64,000 nucleotides of DNA from Morchella semilibera (lineage: Eukaryota > Ascomycota > Pezizomycetes > Pezizales > Morchellaceae). This document shows positions 58,297 to 64,000 of the stretch, one piece after another. The first letter of the stretch is position 1. Each line of letters starts with the position of its first letter. The notes under the pieces were generated by a model, which was not told the origin of the DNA, searched no databases, and was given only the letters and a program-made list of their open reading frames with translations. Location: the NCBI GenBank assembly GCA_009192285.1, contig WBVU01000004.1:4424001-4488000 (forward strand), given 5' to 3'. Both the position numbers and the translations under genes were made by a program.

Positions 58297-59705
58297 TTAC
58301 ACAAGAATCTTACTCGATTCCTCCAGTGACGACAAATGCCCACACGTCGCACACCTCAACAGATCCTGCCTGAGAATCCTCCAATTTCCACACCCACCAC
58401 ACCGCCGCGATAATACATCCTTCCAAACCTTATCCCCACAGAACTGTAGATCATCATCATACCATCTTAGTAGGCCCGCCCACCTATTCCTATATCTCCC
58501 CGACGCCAGCGCTCTCTTCACCGCCTCATCTGACAATCTGACGACCTCCTGCACCACCTCAGACGCTGTCTCGGTCGGCGGGCCCTCCAGTAGCGCAATT
58601 GCTTTCGTCACGAACTCGACGTAATCAGTCTCGTGTGCGCCCCAGTCCCAACCCATCAGCATCTCGCTGACATTACTGAACTCGTACGATCGGATCTTCT
58701 GCCAGTTTGTATTTCCAGTTCCAGCGAGGTATTGCCACAAGGGCCCGAGAGGCCCCAGCGTGGGTGAGCGCATGCACACGTAGTTAAACACCTTCCCATG
58801 AGGGCAGGCGAATGACCCAGGCCCACCTGTTATACGAGAAGGCTATTAGAGACATCTCAAATCTTCCCCTACATTGAAAAGAATATATACCCTTCCGCAA
58901 GACATATGTGGTTGGTATTGCATGATTCGTAATTACTCAACGGGATATCAGATTCATCCCCAGGGCATTCAAAATAAGCCCAGAAGGCATCGGTATTCCA
59001 CCCTTCAAAACGCTTAATCCTCGACTCCTTCGATGCAAACCTCCGGAACCTCCCCGTAGCATCTACAACCAGCTGGGCCCGAATATCCGACACCCCTTCC
59101 GTCTCAACGTTCTTAACCCTAACCGTACTCCCATCCTCACCAAACTTCGTCGCATCAACATCAACTGCATGCCCATGTAATACCTTCACACCAAGCCGCT
59201 GGGCAAATAAAGTAAGCAGTAGCTCACTAATCTTGCGCTCAATCTGTAGTGTTGGTACAAAGTCGCCTGGAGGGCCATTTGCGCAGAACGACGTATATTT
59301 CTCCGGATCACCGCTCTGGGGGAGATAGTAGAAAGCTAAACCATCTTTTGGGCCGAAGAGGCGCCATAGTAGTGGTGAATCTATACCGACTGTTTTTAAC
59401 CAAAGGCCAAAAACTGTCAATGTACTTTCACCGATCTTATAACCAGGGTTACTAGACTTCTCTAGTACAGTAATCGAGGTTGATCCGCCATTTGGTTGGC
59501 TTATGTCGATTTTCTTGGCATGGATGGCATATATTAGGGAGTGAATACCAGAGCCTACAACGACTACGTTTGAATCTGTAGGATCTGTTGAGTCTGTATT
59601 TTGGGAGTTGAGGAGGGCGGTATCGGATTGCTCCCACTGGGGCAGTACCTTGCTTAAAACGGATTTGAACATTGTGGAGATCAATTTGATTTTCAATTCT
59701 GACAA
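58297..59705 (-). CDS. Flavin-dependent halogenase-like gene, internally deleted
   Basis: Minus strand. Exon 59705-58891 encodes about 270 residues with the FAD fold VVVVGSGIHSLIYAIHAKK, the halogenase-type GYKIGESTL segment and QLVVDATGRFRRF. After intron 58827-58890 the frame reads EGWAWVIRLPSWEG, as expected of the family, then meets a stop at 58784. The downstream frame (to 58297) gives WQKIRSYEFSNVSEMLMGWD, then RYRNRWAGLLRWYDDDLQF and a zinc ribbon C-x2-C...C-x2-C (RCGGCGNW, RCATCGHL), which from memory matches the C-terminal part of fungal halogenase-like proteins. The roughly 200 residues expected between are missing. A 91-nt intron (58699-58789) would join the parts in frame to 417 aa. 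So this is either a shortened functional gene or a decaying copy; the substrate is unknown. Confidence 0.55.
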
Positions 59706-61743
59706 ATGATGGAAATCCTGGGGACTTGGATTTTTATATTGAAAAAAACATATTTAGGTAGCTATCAGCTGACCCTATAACTGCGATTTGCCGATACCCA
59801 CTGCCCCGGGAGGTCAATCCTCGGCACCGGTATTGTTGCTGGGGCCGTTAAAACCAGGGTTTAATATTTGGAATCTTGATTGTGTAACGATGGTTCCTCA
59901 CCTGTATGAGGTATAAGACTCTAAACCCAAACAGAAAGGACTTGCGGGTAAAATATTCATTTCTGCATTTGCCAAAAGAGCTGGAGGGAGAACTCTCTGT
60001 ACTAACCAATCCCATTAAATTTAAAAACCATTTGCCCCGCACTTTCGAGTACCAAGCAGAGGGAGGTTTTTCCGGTCTTTCCGAGATTAGACGTATGCTA
60101 GTCGCTGACCCCCGATTTGCACATCATTCGGCTGGTTGACCAGATCTTGGGATAAACCCTGTGACATCTGTGTAACAATTTCTCGTGGTTTCTCTTAGGT
60201 GCATGTAGTATTAACGTAACACCTTCCAATAAGGCCAGGAAGTTGTATTGGCCCAACTACTGTAACCCACGATAGTTAGCCTAATCATAAGATTAACCGG
60301 GACTTTGACGGATTGTCTTACCCACGTTTATTTATCTTATCTCGTTAAAGTTGAGCAAACATGAAGTGGTTTGAAGAGGCATGGAATCAACTTAGGCGCC
60401 CCCAAAAGTCTCATAATTATATATGATTCAGGTAGTTTACGCCCAACTAATCGCTGCCTATTGTAGTTTCTGTGGGAGAGGGCCCTTGTATAGTAGATAG
60501 TTCCCGGTTTAGCTGGGTGGCAGGTGCAATAGGATTATGGTTGACTGGTTTATTGATAGCTCACTGTACGCTTATAATTATGGTAGCCCAAAGATTGATC
60601 CTGTATTTGGAGCCGACTTCGCCCTAAAGAATGCAGAGATTGACGCCCAATAATAGAAGGGAATAAATCTAGTTATAACTAGTAGATACAATGAGAGCTT
60701 GGGGTGACAATCAGTAAGTTCCTCACTATCCAAAAACGAACAAGATATATTATCTATCGCTTGGATAAAGCGTGCATTGGATATGATGTATAAGTCAAAG
60801 ATCAAGGGATAATAGTCATTTTCTCTAAATTTCAATATCACCTGAAACGAGTCGGCAATTCTAGTCATAAAATATCACTCGGTAACTTAGGGTTCTAGGT
60901 ACGATTGATTGATTGATACTTTATATATGTGTGGATTCTAGGTACGAGATTAAGAAGCTTGATTCAACTTTTGCTTTGTGGCTTGCAGCGGCCTGTTCGG
61001 TTTTGTGAAAATGGGGGTTAATGTCATACAATAGGCTCGTGACGTGTCTGCAGATCCAGCCCCGCCGTCGTTTGAATATATCCAACTCTGTGTTCCCGTT
61101 ATTCGGGTCCTGATAGCTGTCTTCAGTCGTTATGGGTGTAAAATAGCATTAGAAGTGTAGCTGCTTTAATGCAACTGGCTGTGTTCTCTGCCGCCTTGGA
61201 TCTAGGTGCACGTTAGTCCCTGAGGCGTCAATTTTTACAATAGTCATCACTGGTTCTCGCCGGTTCTCACTGGAACGGAGAATTAAGGGCGCATGAAGCT
61301 GTTATAGGTATTACCCGGTAGCAATTCTCACCTGTCAAGAGTGGGAAAAGGCGGGCATTCACCCGATTTGTCTGGAGAAATAGGGCGTTTTCTTATCTAC
61401 CTGCAAAGAAGAATTCTGCATGCTAGAGCCGGCAGTACGATTTGAAACAAGGTGAAATTCAGTCTTGAGTGCATATAAAAAGAGCAACAAAAGTTCAATC
61501 GCTAAAACCCTTGCTACCAGCTAGATAGATGACGTTGGAACTTGACAGCTCGTTATCGATCACACTAGCCTAAAGCGCGCTTGTTATTTTTTTTCGCGCT
61601 GACTAAGCGCGCGTCCCGCTGTCTTTTCGGCCACTACGTATCCAACCTTCCCTCTCCGTCCTCCGCGCCCATCTTTACTCTGTCCAATACAACACCCCCC
61701 ATCGTACCATCACGAACGAACCCAACATCAATCTCTCACAACT
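59706..61743. promoter_or_regulatory. 2-kb divergent spacer, halogenase-like / SRm160
   Basis: AT-rich at the left, mixed at the right. GATT repeat near 60905-60917. A frame at 60578-60868 (minus, 96 aa) has no recognised homologue and I do not call it. The 130 bases before the SRm160 ATG are CT/CA-rich and probably hold its promoter and 5' UTR. Confidence 0.45.
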
Positions 61744-63570
61744 ATGGCCAGCGGTGTTGACGCAAAACTGCTCAAGAGCACAAAGTTTCCGCCCGAATAC
61801 TCCAAGAAAGTTGACAGGGAGAAGGTCAACCTGGAGGTTATGAAGCAGTTCGTTTTTCTTCCAGCCTTGTTTTCGTATACCATTCTGTGAGCTGACTTGA
61901 CTGGCTTGTCTTCAAAGATGGATCTCCGGGCAGATCATTGGAATCTTGGGTAACGAAGACGATGTGGTTATCGACTTTATTTTCGGCATGCTGGAGGCGG
62001 AGCGATTTGTGAGTTTCTTTTTTTTTTTTACCCCCCCCCCCCGCTATACAGCTCCTTCAAGAACGGAACTTTACTGATAAGATTTAGCCTGACCCGAAAA
62101 AAATACAAATCAATCTCACAGGATTTCTAGAGAAGGATACTCCTGCCTTTTGCAAGCAGATGTGGAACTTGCTCCTGAGCGCCCAAGCAAACCCACAAGG
62201 GGTTCCGTCGGAGCTGCTGGAGAAGAAAAAAGAGGAATTGCGCCAACAAAGGGTACATCGCTCCTTTTTGCTATGTGCAGGCTGGTTACACTGCTTACAC
62301 AACTCTAGGCGGAAGCTGCCAAAATCACCGAAGCACAACAACGTAAACGGGAAGAAGAGGAACAAAAGGACCGCAGCATGAATGACATTAGGGATCGCGA
62401 ACGTGGCGAGCGCCGTCGTGGCGCACCACCACCCGAGAGAGGCAGTAGAGATGTCTACCAGCCACGTCCGCGTCACTCAACATCGCCGGCGGGCCGCCGC
62501 CGCCGGTCCCCTGAGATACTTGCATCAAGGCCGCCACCGCGACGCGAAGCATCACCACCCAGAGGAGGAGCGCGCAGAGAAAGGTTTAGGGAGCGCAGAG
62601 AGACAGACACGTACATTCCGTCACGCAGAGGATATGATCGACGTGATTTTGACAACCGTGAAGGCAGGAACACCAGATTTGGACGTTCCCGGTCAAGGTC
62701 ACGCTCGCCGCCACGTAGGAGAGATGACTATCGCAGGAGCAACAATAGGCGTTCGCCAGAGTACTCCAGATCACCGGAACCGCGCCGCAACAACAGGAGA
62801 GACCGCTCGAGGTCCAGGTCTTCAGACCATGGCCGAAAACGGAGGGTACCCTCGCCAGAGCGTAAGGGTAGGGATCGACACAGATCGTCCACGCCGTCGT
62901 CTGCTCGATCTTCATCTTCCCATTCCCGAACTTCCAGGTCGTCATACGACTCGTCTTCGAGATCCCCATCTCGGTCTCCACCCCCTCGTAAAAAAGACTC
63001 TAATATTCGGCGAAAAGATCGTTCAGTATCTGTAGAACGTGGAGTGGATCGGAGAAGACGGTCACCTTCTTACACGAAGTCGCATGCTGATGAGAGGAAA
63101 GGAAGACGTGATGAACGAAGCCGAAGTCCCCGCGGCGAAGAACGCCACCACCATGACCGTCGTCGCCACTCGCCAGACGACAGGATGAGGGACACTACTC
63201 CTACGAAAAGGAGACGGTCAGTCTCGGCTGAAGCTGGTGAGTCTCCAAAGCCAAAGGGGAGGGAGGTAGCTGAGAGCTCCAAGAAGGATGATGGCAGAAA
63301 AGAAGATTCAGAGGTTTGTGATCATCTCATATTTTCATATTTCTGCTTTTACTTTCTTTTACCTGTCCTGTTTTTTTATGTGAAAAAAGAAAGAAAAGAA
63401 AAAAAACTCCGGGCGTGATTTAACAGTTGTACTGTTAGTTGACACTTCAGCAACGAGAATACCAGCTCCGAGAGAAACTTTTGCGAGAAAGGATTAAGCG
63501 GTCACGGAAAAATAGTGCCGTTAGCACTAATAGCAATGATGAGAGTGTGAAGCATGAACCGAGCGATTAG
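61744..63570 (+). CDS. PWI/RS-domain splicing coactivator, SRm160 (SRRM1)-like
   Basis: Exons 61744-61847, 61918-62008, 62088-62252, 62309-63313, 63451-63570. The N terminus holds a PWI domain: SGVDAKLLKSTKFPPEYSKK, then MKQWISGQIIGILGNEDDVV (the Trp-Ile pair, with the preceding Gln codon split by intron 1), then FIFGMLEAERFPDPKKIQIN and FCKQMWNLLLSAQANPQGVP. A helix-like charged linker (EEEEQKDRSMNDI) leads to about 300 residues of RS/RD/SP-rich low complexity such as RSRSRSRSPPRRRDD. The PWI domain binds nucleic acids. SRm160/Srrm1 bridges exon-bound SR proteins with snRNPs and joins the exon-junction complex. The last exon adds QREYQLREKLLRERIKRSRK. Intron 2 carries a T9-A-C12 tract. Confidence 0.94.
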
Positions 63571-64000
63571 GCATAAGGTTTGGATTTAATGACTAGGATC
63601 TTTTACTCTTCTTTTACGGAGGCTCCTTGCCCCGTATACTCTCTTTTCTCTTTCCCTTTTTTCAGTTGACATTTCGGGATTATTTCTTTTCTTTCCCACT
63701 GCCTTAGCTTTTCTATTTCTGTTCTGTTCTGTTTATGTTTCTTTTCATTTTGCCGTATTCTTTTTACTTAGGACTCTTGCAAGAAGGGTAGGAGTTGTCA
63801 GACAAGGACATATGCTAGTATTAGTTAGTATTACTGGTAGCAGTACCAGTATCAGTACGTAGTAGTAGTAGTTGTACTCTATAAAATCTCAGGATCACAT
63901 CCCAATCATTCCGTGGTTGGTCGTTGTTCTCATTGCTATGTATTACTACTCATTCATTCATCACCATTCACCTGTTTGAACTATCACCCTAAAAAGAGAG
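63571..64000. other. 3' flank of SRm160-like gene
   Basis: T-rich 3' UTR-like sequence, then AGTAGT-type repeats (about 63855-63872). No gene starts before the window ends. Confidence 0.5.

Noticed and set aside
60578-60868. 96-aa minus frame with hydrophobic stretch
   Set aside because: Looks mildly protein-like, but I could not link it to any family or find flanking exons.

Overview
The window is nuclear DNA of a filamentous ascomycete fungus (Pezizomycotina). The evidence is gene content (SNX4/Atg24, CaM kinase, a FlbC-like C2H2 factor, an F-box/JmjC protein, Coq6, Rrp1) and gene architecture: many short GT-AG introns, mostly 48-90 nt, with CTAAC/CTGAC-type branch sites. Intergenic spaces are unusually long for such fungi, up to about 9 kb. 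An early-diverging class such as Pezizomycetes would fit the intron-rich genes and long spacers, but the sequence alone does not settle it. I saw no rRNA, tRNA, CRISPR array, LTR element or virus-like element. The mobile DNA recognised is short, non-coding, MITE-like inverted-repeat elements.

Layout from left to right: an RTC4-domain gene cut by the left edge; two abutting MITE-like elements (1.7-2.07 kb); RAE1 (mRNA export), UBA3 (NEDD8 E1 catalytic subunit) and ORC3 (origin recognition), all on +; a CoA-type Nudix hydrolase (-); a 3.3-kb spacer; SNX4/ATG24 (+), a FAHD1-like hydrolase (-) and a DNAJC17/Cwf23 J-protein (+) in a GC-rich block; eIF4A (-); an F-box/JmjC JMJD6-like gene (+); RRP1, COQ6 and a CaM kinase (all -); a UBE2W-like E2 (+); a 4.3-kb AT-rich spacer; a large Q-rich RING-like protein (+); a 2.6-kb spacer packed with small inverted-repeat elements; dUTPase and pyridoxal kinase (both -); a FlbC-like C2H2 regulator (-) with about 9 kb of apparently non-coding DNA upstream; a flavin-dependent-halogenase-like gene that looks internally deleted (-); and a PWI/RS-rich SRm160-like splicing coactivator (+) near the right edge.

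These are mostly housekeeping genes with no shared pathway and no operon-like logic. Transcription orientation is mixed. Divergent pairs share promoters of about 0.5-2 kb (FAHD1/DNAJC17, eIF4A/JmjC, CaMK/UBE2W, halogenase/SRm160).

I joined exons by requiring GT(GC)-AG borders, frame continuity and recovery of conserved family motifs. Coding lengths come out divisible by three for every gene except ORC3, which is one base short. The most notable results are a 6-nt microexon in UBA3, an 11-nt microexon in pyridoxal kinase, a palindromic octamer TACATGTA present 19 times and only outside coding sequence, poly-C runs inside introns including a probable GC-AG intron, and a sharp change in base composition inside ORC3.
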